Assembly (NCBI RefSeq): GCF_032842945.2
Contig: NZ_CP146606.1
Span: 992,001 to 1,056,000 of the forward strand
Source: Roseovarius sp. W115
GTDB lineage: Bacteria; Pseudomonadota; Alphaproteobacteria; Rhodobacterales; Rhodobacteraceae
Reading direction: 5' to 3'
DNA length: 64,000 nucleotides
Positions 36,093-45,404 of the stretch are shown in pieces. The notes beneath the pieces are model-generated. The model was not told the DNA's origin. It saw nothing but the letters and a program-made list of their open reading frames with translations, and did not search any database. Position 1 is the stretch's first letter. Each line of letters starts with the position of its first letter. The translations under genes and the position numbers were made by a program.

Positions 36093-37420
36093 TTAGCCCA
36101 GCGCCAGTTCTGTGGCCCGCGCCACGCGCAGCAGACGCTCTTCCTCAAACGGTTTGCCAAAGAGCATAAGCCCGCAGCTTGGTACATCAGTTGGCATGGA
36201 CACAGCACAGAGCCCCATCAAATTGCCGATGCGTGTGTTGCGCAGGGACAGAAGGTTTTCGGTCACGTAATAGTCTTCATCCGTCATCAATCGCTCGACA
36301 TTGGGCGGCAGGATCGGAGCGGTGGGCAGGAGGACCGCATCGAACCCTGCAACGCGGCTATTCCATGCATTGCGCAGTGCATCCAGCTTGCGCCAGGCCG
36401 CAACATAGTCGGCCGCACGAAACTCTTTGCCCGAGCGGAACCGCTCCAGGATCGGGGCAAACATCTTGTCGGGGGTGGCCTCGATCACATCACCCCAGGT
36501 GCCATAGGCCTCTGAGGTGAAGAGCACACCGGAAAGCGGCATGGCCTCCGCCACTTCAGGCGCTTCAATGGGTTCAACACTGGCCCCGGCCTTCCGAAGT
36601 CGGTCAACAGCCTCCTCGAACCCTTTAAGCGGAGCCTCGCGCACATCTTCCAACGCGACCGTCTGCAGGGTGGCAAACCGCATCCCTTGCAGGGAAGCTC
36701 CCCCAAATCCGCCGCCTTACCACCCTCAAGGGCTGCCAGCATCAGGGCACAATCCTCAACCGAGCGCGACAAAGGTCCAACCGTGTCAAAGCGTGCGCAG
36801 AGCGGCACCACACCATTGAGCGACACGCGCCCGGAGGTGGTCTTTAGCCCGACCAGATCATTCCAGGCCGAGGGGATGCGTACCGAGCCGCCCGTATCCG
36901 AGCCAATACCACAGACCGCAAGATCAAAGGCGACGCTCGACGCCGCCCCCGACGATGAGCCGCCCGGAACGGCCTCGGGATCATTGATGTTGGGTGACGT
37001 GGCCGTCATCGGATTCAAGCCCAGACCGGAAAACGCCAATTCGCTCATATGGGTTTTGCCAAGACACACCAGACCCGCAGCCGTGGCATTGCGCAAAACC
37101 TCTGCATCTTTGCCCGGCACGCGCCCTTCCAAAAGCTTGCTGCCCGCCTCTGTTGCCACGCCCGCTGAGTCAAAAAGGTCTTTCCAACTGATCGGCACCC
37201 CATCGAGAGGCCCCAGACGCAGCCCTGCCTTGGCACGGTCTTCGGCGGCCTTGGCTTCGGCGCGGGCGCGGTCATGGGTCACCACAGAATAGATGCGCTC
37301 ACGCTCGGGATGCGCGTCAATCGCCGCCAGATACGTCTCGGTCAGAGCCACCGGGCCGATCTCACCAGCCTCAATCCCACGACCCAAATCCGCAGCGCTC
37401 ATTTTCAGCCAGTCCTGCAT
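36093..37420 (-). CDS. Amidase-signature enzyme (frame broken near 36690)
   Basis: About 442 residues if repaired. The amidase-signature catalytic set is in the first part: Lys in LDGVPISWKDLFD, cis-Ser and Ser in PGGSSSGAASSVA, and GSDTGGSVRIP. The C-terminal part (from MRFATLQTVALEDVREAPLKG) is in another frame. Adding one C to CTTCCCTGC joins GELP-LQGMRFATLQTV. Start 37420 has GGGGAG before it. Operon partner: the MIO-less lyase, three bases downstream; a substrate amide hydrolysed and then processed by the lyase-like protein is possible but not shown. Confidence 0.8.
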
Positions 37421-37527
37421 GTTTTCTCCCCGAACCGGTTCAGCCCTAATCAACGCAGATGCGGCAGGTCAACGCAAGGGCGTGTCAACGCATAGACATT
37501 CGGTGAAAGGCGCGCATATTGAGGCAC

Positions 37528-38742
37528 ATGGCACAGCCGCAGGATATCGTGATTGTCGGAGGAGGTCTTACCGGCCCCGCACTGGCTTTGGCCTTGGCAC
37601 AGGCCGGGCAAAGCGTGACGATCATAGACAGCCTGCCCCAAACCGTGCGCAAGAATGCCGGGTTCGATGGTCGCTCTTATGCTTTGGCACTGGCGTCTGT
37701 TCGGCTCTTGTCTGGCATAGGCATCTGGGACTCCGTGGCCGAAAACGCCCAACCGATGCTTGAAATCAAGGTCACAGATGGGCGCGCGGGCGAAGGGGCG
37801 GCACCGTTCTTCCTGCATTTCGATCATGCCGAGATCGAAGAAGGCCCGATGGGGCATATGCTGGAAGACCGCTATTTGCGGCGCGCGTTTCTGGACGCGA
37901 TGAAGGTACACCCCGCGATCACGCAGGTCACCGACACAGTCGTGGCGCAAGAGGCGGATGCCAAGGGCGTGCGTTTGGCACTTGCCTCAGGCAAAACGCT
38001 GGATGCGCGTTTGCTGCTCGGGTCTGACGGGCGCACATCCGGCACGGCACAGCGCGCCGGCATTTCGCGCACCGGCTGGCAGTATGGCCAGACCGCCCTG
38101 GTCGCGGCCATCGAACATGAGTTGCCGCACCACGGCATTGCGCATCAGTTCTTCATGCCCCCCGGACCGCTGGCCATTCTGCCGCTTCCCGACAATGTCA
38201 GCTCGATTGTGTGGTCCGAAACAGCCGAAACAGCCGCGCGTTTCGCGGCCCTCTCCGATGCCGAATTTATGGAGGTCCTGCGCCCTCGCTTTGGGGATTT
38301 CCTCGGTGATATCTCACTGCGCGGCAAACGCTACACTTATCCCCTTGGCCTCAGCCTCGCCAACAGTTTTGTGGCCGAACGTGTGGCCCTCATTGGCGAT
38401 GCGGCACATGGGTTGCACCCGATTGCCGGTCAGGGGCTGAATGCCGGACTGCGCGATGTGGGCGCCCTGGCGCAGGTTATTTCCGACGCCACCCAGCGTG
38501 GTGAGGATTTTGCAGCACCCAATGTTCTGGCCCGGTATCAGCAATGGCGGCGGTTTGACACCACGACGCTTGCGTTGACCACGGACCTGACCAATCGGCT
38601 GTTTTCCAACGATAATCCGTTTCTACGCTTTGCGCGTGATCTGGGCATGGGTGCCATCAACAAGGTGCCCACGTTGCGGCGTGGATTCATCCGAGAGGCG
38701 GCGGGACTGACCGGCGATCTGCCTGACCTGATGAAGGGCTAA
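37528..38742 (+). CDS. UbiH/UbiF-type FAD-dependent hydroxylase
   Basis: A 404-residue flavin monooxygenase of the ubiquinone-hydroxylase family. FAD motif IVIVGGGLTGPALALALAQAG at the N terminus, then the middle GSDGRTS motif, and VALIGDAAHGLHPIAGQGLNAGLRD near the C terminus. This group hydroxylates the ubiquinone ring precursor. The start at 37528 follows GAGG; the frame runs three codons upstream only. Divergent from the amidase gene, with 107 bases between. Confidence 0.87.
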   Translation: MAQPQDIVIVGGGLTGPALALALAQAGQSVTIIDSLPQTVRKNAGFDGRSYALALASVRLLSGIGIWDSVAENAQPMLEIKVTDGRAGEGAAPFFLHFDHAEIEEGPMGHMLEDRYLRRAFLDAMKVHPAITQVTDTVVAQEADAKGVRLALASGKTLDARLLLGSDGRTSGTAQRAGISRTGWQYGQTALVAAIEHELPHHGIAHQFFMPPGPLAILPLPDNVSSIVWSETAETAARFAALSDAEFMEVLRPRFGDFLGDISLRGKRYTYPLGLSLANSFVAERVALIGDAAHGLHPIAGQGLNAGLRDVGALAQVISDATQRGEDFAAPNVLARYQQWRRFDTTTLALTTDLTNRLFSNDNPFLRFARDLGMGAINKVPTLRRGFIREAAGLTGDLPDLMKG

Positions 38743-38856
38743 AGCGTTCGGCCCAAAACCTGCATCACAGCTTTGGGTCGAATGCAGCGCAAGATAAGAG
38801 TGTTGCTCGCGCCCTGCCTTTATCTGATGTCTCAGGTTAAAGGCCGGACGCTTTAG
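38739..38856. repeat. 118-base element with near-perfect 15-bp inverted ends
   Basis: CTAAAGCGTTCGGCC (38739-38753) is an inverted partner of GGCCGGACGCTTTAG (38842-38856) with one mismatch. It fills the space between the convergent ubiH-like gene and rsmD and overlaps both stop codons. It holds TCTGATGTCTCAGGTTAAA, similar to TCTGAGAGTCAGGTTTA in the palindrome after amtB. I read it as a member of the AGCGTTTC palindrome family. Confidence 0.6.
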
Positions 38857-39406
38857 CTGCGCTCCAGAATACGGATCACCGTGTCGCCATAGCTGCGCTG
38901 ATCCAGTTGGGTCAAACCTTCGGGCACCACAACGGAACCACCTTCTTCCCAGACAACAAGCGCATCCTCTGACAGCCAACCGCCCGTGATCGCCGCTTTC
39001 ATGGCCACCTCTCCCAGCCCCTTGCCATAAGGCGGGTCCAGAAAGATCAGGTCAAAGGCACGATCAGACGCACCAAGCTTGCGAGCATCACGCGAGATGA
39101 GTTTCGTATCTGCCTCAACCCCGCAGAGCGTGATGTTCTGACGCAAGATGCGTTGTGCCACACGACCGTTTTCGACAAAGGTCACGTTGGCCGCGCCCCG
39201 TGACAGCGCCTCCAGCCCCAGCGCCCCTGTCCCGGCAAAGATATCCAGCACCGCTACCCCCCGACCCGGTCCGAAAACCGGGACATCAGCACATTGAACA
39301 GACTTTCGCGAACGCGATCCGAGGTCGGGCGCAAACGGGCAACTTCATCCCCCTTGCCAACAGAGGCCAGTTTGCGGCCGCGAAATGCACCGCCAATGAT
39401 CCTCAC
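38853..39406 (-). CDS. rsmD: 16S rRNA G966 methyltransferase RsmD (frame broken near 39255-39260)
   Basis: About 184 residues if repaired, the normal size. The GTG start gives VRIIGGAFRGRKLASVGKGDE, then LRPTSDRVRESLFNVLMSRF; the rest, VLDIFAGTGALGLEALSRGA (SAM motif) and FLDPPYGKG (catalytic DPPY), is in a second frame. Adding one C to the run of six C on the plus strand (39255-39260) joins DRVGG-VAVLDIFAGTG. GTG overlaps the stop of the ferredoxin reductase gene as GTGA. Since RsmD is a housekeeping protein, a base-call undercount is the likely cause. Confidence 0.88.
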
Positions 39407-40608
39407 GCGCGCAACAGCGCCTTAAGGTCAGCATCGGGATCAGCCACCACATCCGCATCCGCCGTCTTGCCGCTGTCGATCAGACGCTTGCCTACCATAT
39501 AGGCCCGCGCGTCGTTGGCCGCGTCCACGGCTAACAAAGTGTCCCCTTTGAAATACCAGAAAGACACGCCGTTCTCCGCTTGTCGGGTAATGACGCGATC
39601 ATAGCCCGTGTTCAGCCCGGCAATCTGCAGTTTCACGTCATATTGATCCGACCAGAACCAGGGTTGCGGCACGTAGGCTTTGCCTGCGCCCAACAGGTTT
39701 TCGGCGACGCATTCGGCCATATCAATGGCATTGGGCACACTTTCCAACCGCAAGCGCTCCTGGCCATGCGGGAAAGACGCGCAATCTCCCGCCGCCCAGA
39801 TGCCCTCAGCACTGGTTTGACCCAAGGCATCGACCTTGATCCCATTGTCAATCTCGACACCCGCCGCCTCAGCCAGTTTGGTGTCCGGGGTGATCCCCAC
39901 GCCAACAATGACAAAATCGACGTCCAGTTGACGCCCATCGCTCAATCGTGCGCCGCTGACAAGGTCGTCGCCGAGCAGCGTCTCAAGACCGACACCTTCG
40001 ACAATCTCAACCCCATGCCCCTGATGCAGCGCCCGAAAATAGTCGGATGTCTCAGGCGACGCCACGCGTTGCAAAATGCGATCGGCCATCTCAACCAGAA
40101 CCACGTTGAGGCCTTTGCTTGCAGCCACAGCCGCCGCCTCAAGCCCGATATATCCGCCACCCACAATCAAAACCCGCGCCCCAGGTTTGAATTCAGGTGC
40201 CATGGCATCGACATCCTGCAAATCCCGCACAACGTAAACACCCCCCAGCGCGCCGCCGATGGAGGCTGGCAACCGGCGCGGTGCGGACCCGGTGGTCAGA
40301 ACAAGCTGATCATAAACTAGCGTCTCGTTCCCCACTGAAATCGTCTTCGCGGCAGGATCTATGCCTGTCACTTCTTCGCCCAATCTCAGAGCGATATAAT
40401 TCTCGTCATAAAAACTCTCTGGCCGCAGATAGAGCCGCTCTAACTCCATCTCCCCCAGCAGATACTTCTTGGACAAGGGCGGGCGTTGATAGGGCGGGGC
40501 AGGTTCGGCACCAATCAGTGTGACAGCACCCTCATGCCCAAGCGCGCGAAGTTTGGCGACAAGCGAACTTCCCGCCTGCCCCGCGCCGATGACAACGATT
40601 CCCGACAT
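39403..40608 (-). CDS. Ferredoxin/rubredoxin reductase-like FAD enzyme
   Basis: A 401-residue pyridine-nucleotide-disulfide-oxidoreductase fold flavoprotein: FAD motif IVVIGAGQAGSSLVAKLRALG, PPYQRPPLSKKYL, NAD motif VLIVGGGYIGLEAAAVAASKG, and GIWAAGDCASFPH. No redox-active Cys pair, so it serves ferredoxin or rubredoxin in a monooxygenase or similar chain. Start 40608 follows CGGAGGATAGC. No electron-carrier or oxygenase gene is adjacent, so its partner is not identified. Confidence 0.85.
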   Translation of the reverse strand: MSGIVVIGAGQAGSSLVAKLRALGHEGAVTLIGAEPAPPYQRPPLSKKYLLGEMELERLYLRPESFYDENYIALRLGEEVTGIDPAAKTISVGNETLVYDQLVLTTGSAPRRLPASIGGALGGVYVVRDLQDVDAMAPEFKPGARVLIVGGGYIGLEAAAVAASKGLNVVLVEMADRILQRVASPETSDYFRALHQGHGVEIVEGVGLETLLGDDLVSGARLSDGRQLDVDFVIVGVGITPDTKLAEAAGVEIDNGIKVDALGQTSAEGIWAAGDCASFPHGQERLRLESVPNAIDMAECVAENLLGAGKAYVPQPWFWSDQYDVKLQIAGLNTGYDRVITRQAENGVSFWYFKGDTLLAVDAANDARAYMVGKRLIDSGKTADADVVADPDADLKALLRA

Positions 40609-40694
40609 GCTATCCTCCGATTTAGATGGCCACGGCCAAAGCACAGCCTATAACTACGGTCAATCAACCCGCAAATGATAGACAGGATGCGACA

Positions 40695-41183
40695 ATGACC
40701 CTTTCCACTGGCGACAAACTTCCCGAAGCTTCTTTACTGCAACTGGGCGCGGATGGCCCCGAAGCCGTCAGTCTTTCGGAGAAAACCAATGGCCGCAAGG
40801 TGGTGATCTTTGCGGTGCCCGGTGCGTATACGCCCACATGCCACTCCGCCCACGTGCCCAGCTTTATCCGCACCAAAGATGCGCTCGCAGCTAAAGGCGT
40901 GGATGAAATCATTTGCGTGTCGGTGAATGATCCGTTCACCATGAAAGCCTGGGGTGAGGCCACGGGGGCGACCAAGGCGGGCATCACCATGCTCAGCGAT
41001 GCGGATTCCAGTTTCACCAAAGCCATTGGTATGAATTTCGACGCGCCCCCGGCTGGCCTATTTGGCCGGTCCTTGCGCTATGCGATGGTTGTTGAAGATG
41101 GCGCGGTGACCGTGCTCAACGCCGAAGAAAGTCCCGGTGTATGCGAGACATCCGCGGGCGAGACCATTCTCGACGCGCTTTGA
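40695..41183 (+). CDS. Peroxiredoxin, Prx5/glutaredoxin-dependent type
   Basis: A 162-residue thiol peroxidase. The peroxidatic Cys49 is in VPGAYTPTCHSAHVPSF, the Prx5 signature; a second Cys near residue 150 (SPGVCETSAGETIL) may resolve. ATG at 40695 follows AGGA; the frame is open from 40626. Divergent from the ferredoxin reductase gene, with 86 bases between. Confidence 0.9.
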   Translation: MTLSTGDKLPEASLLQLGADGPEAVSLSEKTNGRKVVIFAVPGAYTPTCHSAHVPSFIRTKDALAAKGVDEIICVSVNDPFTMKAWGEATGATKAGITMLSDADSSFTKAIGMNFDAPPAGLFGRSLRYAMVVEDGAVTVLNAEESPGVCETSAGETILDAL

Positions 41184-41196
41184 TTTGACATTCTTG

Positions 41197-41219
41197 GGCG
41201 GGCCGTAAAAGCGCCCGCC
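41197..41219. terminator. Weak hairpin between convergent genes
   Basis: GGCGGGC (41197-41203) pairs with GCCCGCC (41213-41219). It sits between the peroxiredoxin and phhB stops. No T run follows, so its role as terminator is tentative. Confidence 0.4.
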
Positions 41220-41519
41220 TTATCCTTGGGCCAGATCATCCATCTTACGGGCCAGTTTGATGTCCAAAGCGCTCAAACCGCCAACGTCATGCGTGCTCAA
41301 TGTGACCTGCACGGTTTTGTAGACATTGAACCACTCCGGGTGGTGGTTCCATTTCTCGGCCCAAAGCGCGGCGCGGGTCATGAAGCCGAACGCATCCACG
41401 AAGTTCTTGAACTGAAACTCACGGTGGATCGCATCTCGCCCGTCCACCATAGCCCAGCCATTGGCCAATAGTGGCGATAACTCCGTGTCACGCTCTGCAT
41501 CGCTCAGCTTCTCGGTCAT
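41220..41519 (-). CDS. phhB: 4a-hydroxytetrahydrobiopterin dehydratase
   Basis: A 99-residue pterin-4a-carbinolamine dehydratase, recycling the pterin made by aromatic amino acid hydroxylases. The conserved [42 protein letters not shown] is complete, with the family His pair and the L-T-H-D-x-G-G-L-S end. No phenylalanine hydroxylase gene is in the window. ATG overlaps the stop of the upstream acetyltransferase gene. Confidence 0.9.
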   Translation of the reverse strand: MTEKLSDAERDTELSPLLANGWAMVDGRDAIHREFQFKNFVDAFGFMTRAALWAEKWNHHPEWFNVYKTVQVTLSTHDVGGLSALDIKLARKMDDLAQG

Positions 41520-42700
41520 TCCTGTTCCTCCACCTGTGCTTTCTTGAACGGACCATAGGCCGTTAGAATTTCGATATCCTCGGACACGGCCTGACGCTCA
41601 GCATCCAGATACCGCGCAACGGCATCCCCGAAAGACGGATCGCGAAACCAGTGCAAGGAGTGTGTCTCAACCGGAAGATATCCGCGCGCCAGCTTGTGCT
41701 CCCCTTGCGCGCCCGCTTCGACACGCTTGAGGCCGTTCGCAATCGCGTAGTCAATCGCCTGATAATAGCACAGCTCAAAATGCATCGCCGGATAGTGCGC
41801 CGTGCAGCCCCAGTAGCGTCCGAACAAGGCATCGCGCCCGATCATGTTCAAAGCCCCGGCGACTGGTTCACCGTCACGCAGCGCCAGCACCAACAGGATA
41901 TCGTCGCGCAGCATGTCATGCGCCATGTCAAAGAACGCGCGCGTCAGATAGGGCATCCCCCATTTCCGCGCGCCGGTATCCTGATAAAAGGTCCAGATAT
42001 ACTCCCAATGCGCGGGCCTGATCTGATCCCCTGTCAACTGCACGATCTCAACGCCGCAGCCTTGGGCCTGCGCACGCTCCTTGCGGATATTCTTGCGCTT
42101 GCGCGAACTGAGCGAGCCCAGGAAATCATCAAAGCTTTCGTAGCCCTTGTTGAGCCAGTGAAACTGTTGCGTGGTGCGCGGCAGAAGACCCATTTGAGTG
42201 CCATTTTCCCGCTCACCTTCGGTGCAGAACGTGACATGCAAGGATGACAGGCTGTGCCGATCCGCCAACTGCACCGCCGCCTGCACCGACGCCTCTTGTC
42301 CAGCTCGCTCATACCCCGGACGCGTCAGGAACCGCCGTCCGGTGACTGGAGTGAACGGCACGGCCAGTTGTAGCTTTGGGAAATACCGCCCCCCGGCGCG
42401 CTCATAGGCATGCGCCCAGTTGTGGTCAAAAATGTATTCGCCCTGGCTGTGCGACTTGGCATAAAGCGGTGCGCAGGCGATCACCTGCCCGTCCATTTCC
42501 GCTGTCAGATACTGCGCCTGCCATCCGGTGCCGACGCCCACCGACCGGCTGTCTTCCAGGGCTTTGAGAAACCGGTAGGTCGTGAACGGGTCATCTGGCC
42601 GACCGGTTGTGGCCTCCGGACAGGCGCAGGTGTCCCAGTCCTCGGCCCGGATTTGGGCGAGGCTGTCGCAGACGCTGACGATGACTGATCCGCCGTCCAT
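41516..42700 (-). CDS. GNAT-fold protein (DUF482/FemAB-like)
   Basis: A 394-residue protein of the DUF482 family, a double GNAT-like fold related to FemAB aminoacyl transferases. Characteristic are [26 protein letters not shown], the basic [14 protein letters not shown], and [31 protein letters not shown]. Substrate unknown. Coupled to phhB by ATGA. Confidence 0.82.
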   Translation of the reverse strand: MDGGSVIVSVCDSLAQIRAEDWDTCACPEATTGRPDDPFTTYRFLKALEDSRSVGVGTGWQAQYLTAEMDGQVIACAPLYAKSHSQGEYIFDHNWAHAYERAGGRYFPKLQLAVPFTPVTGRRFLTRPGYERAGQEASVQAAVQLADRHSLSSLHVTFCTEGERENGTQMGLLPRTTQQFHWLNKGYESFDDFLGSLSSRKRKNIRKERAQAQGCGVEIVQLTGDQIRPAHWEYIWTFYQDTGARKWGMPYLTRAFFDMAHDMLRDDILLVLALRDGEPVAGALNMIGRDALFGRYWGCTAHYPAMHFELCYYQAIDYAIANGLKRVEAGAQGEHKLARGYLPVETHSLHWFRDPSFGDAVARYLDAERQAVSEDIEILTAYGPFKKAQVEEQE

Positions 42701-42750
42701 GCCAATCCTTTGATTACATGCTCTTCAATCTGGTCTGCGCGGGGCCCGCT

Positions 42751-43518
42751 TCAAGCAGGGATCTCGGCGAGATAGCCCTCAAAGGTCACATTGTCGGCAA
42801 CTTGGCGCGCAAGCGCTTCTTGCTGCGCTGTGCGGATGGTCCAGCAAAAAACATCCGCGCCCTTGGTCTTCAATTCGGCCACGCGTGGCCTCAAAAGATC
42901 GTCCGCCTGATGGCTAATGAAACTGGCCCCCACTCGGTCAAAATCGGGGATATCGCGCAGCCTTTCGCGAACAGGCTCGTCAAGTTCCGGCCAGTTCTTT
43001 TCCCTGTAGGGGCTTGTGACCAGCCCTCGTGGAACATCCGGGACAAGCTCGGCCAAAAGGGCGACCATCTCGGGATTGAACGACATCAGACCCACCGCAC
43101 CCTCGTAGCCCTGCAACGCACGGGCGGTGGCCTTTTCCAGACGCCCATCGGTCACCCCCATCTGGCCATGCTGATCCTTGAGCTCAATCAGCATCGGCGC
43201 ACGGCCCGCGACCAGTGTCAGTATCTCTGACAGCGTCGGGATACCGTCTGATCCACCTTTCAGCGGGATCTGCGACAGCCCCGCTGCATCATGCTCCAGA
43301 ACCAAACCGCATTTGGACGTGAGGCGATCCAGATCATAATCGTGAAACACCATCGCCTCACCATCACGGCTCAGCTGCAGGTCAATCTCAATCCCATAGC
43401 CGTGATCCAGCGCAGCCTGAACCGCCGCGCGTGAGTTTTCTGGCCGCCCGCCTGCCACATCGTGCAATGCGCGATGTGCCAGCGGCGCCTCGAAAAAGGA
43501 CCGGTGCAGCCGGATCAT
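42751..43518 (-). CDS. Glycerophosphodiester phosphodiesterase
   Basis: A 255-residue GDPD TIM barrel releasing glycerol-3-phosphate from deacylated phospholipids. HDVAGGRPENS near the N terminus gives the catalytic Glu and His pair, with GIEIDLQLSRDGEAMVFHDYDLDRLT the metal site. No signal peptide, so cytosolic. The start overlaps the RidA stop (ATGA). Confidence 0.87.
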   Translation of the reverse strand: MIRLHRSFFEAPLAHRALHDVAGGRPENSRAAVQAALDHGYGIEIDLQLSRDGEAMVFHDYDLDRLTSKCGLVLEHDAAGLSQIPLKGGSDGIPTLSEILTLVAGRAPMLIELKDQHGQMGVTDGRLEKATARALQGYEGAVGLMSFNPEMVALLAELVPDVPRGLVTSPYREKNWPELDEPVRERLRDIPDFDRVGASFISHQADDLLRPRVAELKTKGADVFCWTIRTAQQEALARQVADNVTFEGYLAEIPA

Positions 43519-43976
43519 TTGATCTGAAACACGCCTTCGATTTCGACCGCCACACCAAAGGGCAGCGCCGGAGACGACACTGCGGCGCGGGCATGTTTGC
43601 CGGTCTCGCCCAGCGCTTCGCCGATAAAGTCGGATGCGCCGTTGATGACTTGGGGCTGATCCTTGAAATCATCGGTAGAATTGACAAAGCCACCCAGTTT
43701 GACGACCCGTTGCAGCCGGTCAAGATCACCGCCGCAGGCCGCCTTCACCTGGGCCAGCAAATTGATGGCACAAACCCGCGCTGCCTTGGCGCCCGTGGCG
43801 ACATCCATGTCATCCCCCAGCTTGCCAATCATGAGCGTGTCACCATCTTTTGGCAGCTGACCTGACACATAGAGCATGTCGCCTACCTGAACATAAGGCA
43901 CATAATTGGCCGCCGGTGCAGGCGCATCAGGAAGTGTGACCCCCATCTCTGCCAGTTTGCTCTCAAATTTGCCCAT
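43515..43976 (-). CDS. RidA family protein (enamine/imine deaminase-like)
   Basis: A 153-residue member of the RidA (YjgF) superfamily, long form, which hydrolyses reactive imines. The core NYVPYVQVGDMLYVSGQLPKDGDTLMIG, CAINLLAQVKAACGGDLDRLQRVVKLGGFVNS and PARAAVSSPALPFGVAVEIEGVF-like end is visible, but the position usually held by the catalytic Arg in short RidA reads H-ARAAV, so I would not claim deaminase activity. Confidence 0.85.
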   Translation of the reverse strand: MGKFESKLAEMGVTLPDAPAPAANYVPYVQVGDMLYVSGQLPKDGDTLMIGKLGDDMDVATGAKAARVCAINLLAQVKAACGGDLDRLQRVVKLGGFVNSTDDFKDQPQVINGASDFIGEALGETGKHARAAVSSPALPFGVAVEIEGVFQIK

Positions 43977-44096
43977 CGGCCTCGTCTCCCGGATTCGTTT
44001 CGCCTGTGGACGCTAGCCGCAGTGCTCGGCAAAGAAAATCAGGAAAAACTGTTTTTGCAGCGATGATTTGTTCAGATCATATCGGTGCAGGCGGAG

Positions 44097-45404
44097 TTAC
44101 TCGCGAAATGCTTTGGAGAAATAGTCGCTGAGCGGTTTGACCAGATAGGCCAGCGGCGTGCGGTCTTGCGTGCGGATAAACGCCTCGACCGGCATTCCGG
44201 GGATCAGGGTCACATCTTGCGGCAGACGTGCCTGTTCCCCTTCGCTGAGTTCAATTTCGGCGCGATAGTAGCTCCGATGTGTGCCTTCCTCTTCGAAGGC
44301 ATCGGCCGAGATTTGCATCACCTGCCCGGTGAGTTCCGGCGTGCGTCTTTGGTCGAGCGCCGAAAAGCGCAGGATGACATCCTGGCCCAGGTAAATCTTG
44401 TCGATATGAATGGGCTCGACCCGCGCGTTGATTATGAGCGGGCGATCTTGCGGCACAATATAGAGGATAGGATCTGCAGGCCGAACGACCGACCGCAGGG
44501 CAAAAACCTGTAGGTCATACACAATACCGGACACTGGTGCACGGATATCCAGCCGAGAGAGTCTTTCCATAAGCGCGCGACGCTCTTCCAGAAGCTCCAA
44601 TTCGCGGTACTGCTGATCGCGCAGGGTGGCGATGGCCTCTTCGCGTTGTTGCGTGCCGAGCTTGAGCACTTCAATGTCGATCTCCGTCATGCGCCCTTCG
44701 GCCTGTGCCACCTGCGCCGCCAAGTCGCCCATCTGTCCGGAAAGACGCGCTCTTTCGCGTTGCAGTGTCAAAACGCGTGTCGCTTGGGCCAGCCCCTGAT
44801 CCAGCAGCGCCTGTTGGTTGGCCAATTCAACATCAATCAGCTCAAGCTGTTCTTGCAACGCAGTTGCCTGAGCTGTCAGGCCGGTGATCTGATCCACGAT
44901 TTGCCGCCTTTGCTTTTCAAGCTGCGTGATCTCCTGTGCGGTCGTTTCCGCGCGCGCAGCCAGCAACCGCGCCTGGCCTTGCAAAAGCCCCGAGACATCC
45001 GAATTTGCCAAGGCGACTTGCTGGAGTAGCGGGTCAAAATTGATCCCGGGCGCTTCGTCGCGCTCGGCTTCCAGCCGCCCACGCCGCGCCATCAGCTCAA
45101 AAAGCTGGCTCTCGGTGATAGAAAGCTGCGACCGCAGCGCGGTTGGATCAAGCCGCAACAGCACATCACCTGCGACGACGAAATCTCCCTCATCGACCGC
45201 CAGTTCCGCCACCACGCCGCCATCAGGGTGCTGCACCACCTGCCGGTTTTGATCGACCTCGATCCGACCTTCCGCGACAATCGCTCCGGAAATCGTGGTG
45301 AGCGCCGCCCAGGTGCCAAAACCGCCCAAGAGAACAACCACACTGAAGATGCCGATATAGAGCGGACGTCGCACCGACCAGGCATTGCGCTTGGACACAG
45401 TCAT
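44097..45404 (-). CDS. Type I secretion periplasmic adaptor (HlyD family)
   Basis: A 435-residue membrane-fusion protein: one N-terminal helix (GIFSVVVLLGGFGTWAALTTISGAIVAEG), a half lipoyl domain, a long Gln/Leu/Arg-rich coiled coil (about residues 110-280), the second lipoyl half (LDIRAPVSGIVYDLQVF), and a beta barrel. It spans the periplasm between the ABC exporter and TolC. Coupled to the ABC gene by ATGA. No TolC gene and no toxin-like RTX substrate lies in the window. Confidence 0.9.
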   Translation of the reverse strand: MTVSKRNAWSVRRPLYIGIFSVVVLLGGFGTWAALTTISGAIVAEGRIEVDQNRQVVQHPDGGVVAELAVDEGDFVVAGDVLLRLDPTALRSQLSITESQLFELMARRGRLEAERDEAPGINFDPLLQQVALANSDVSGLLQGQARLLAARAETTAQEITQLEKQRRQIVDQITGLTAQATALQEQLELIDVELANQQALLDQGLAQATRVLTLQRERARLSGQMGDLAAQVAQAEGRMTEIDIEVLKLGTQQREEAIATLRDQQYRELELLEERRALMERLSRLDIRAPVSGIVYDLQVFALRSVVRPADPILYIVPQDRPLIINARVEPIHIDKIYLGQDVILRFSALDQRRTPELTGQVMQISADAFEEEGTHRSYYRAEIELSEGEQARLPQDVTLIPGMPVEAFIRTQDRTPLAYLVKPLSDYFSKAFRE

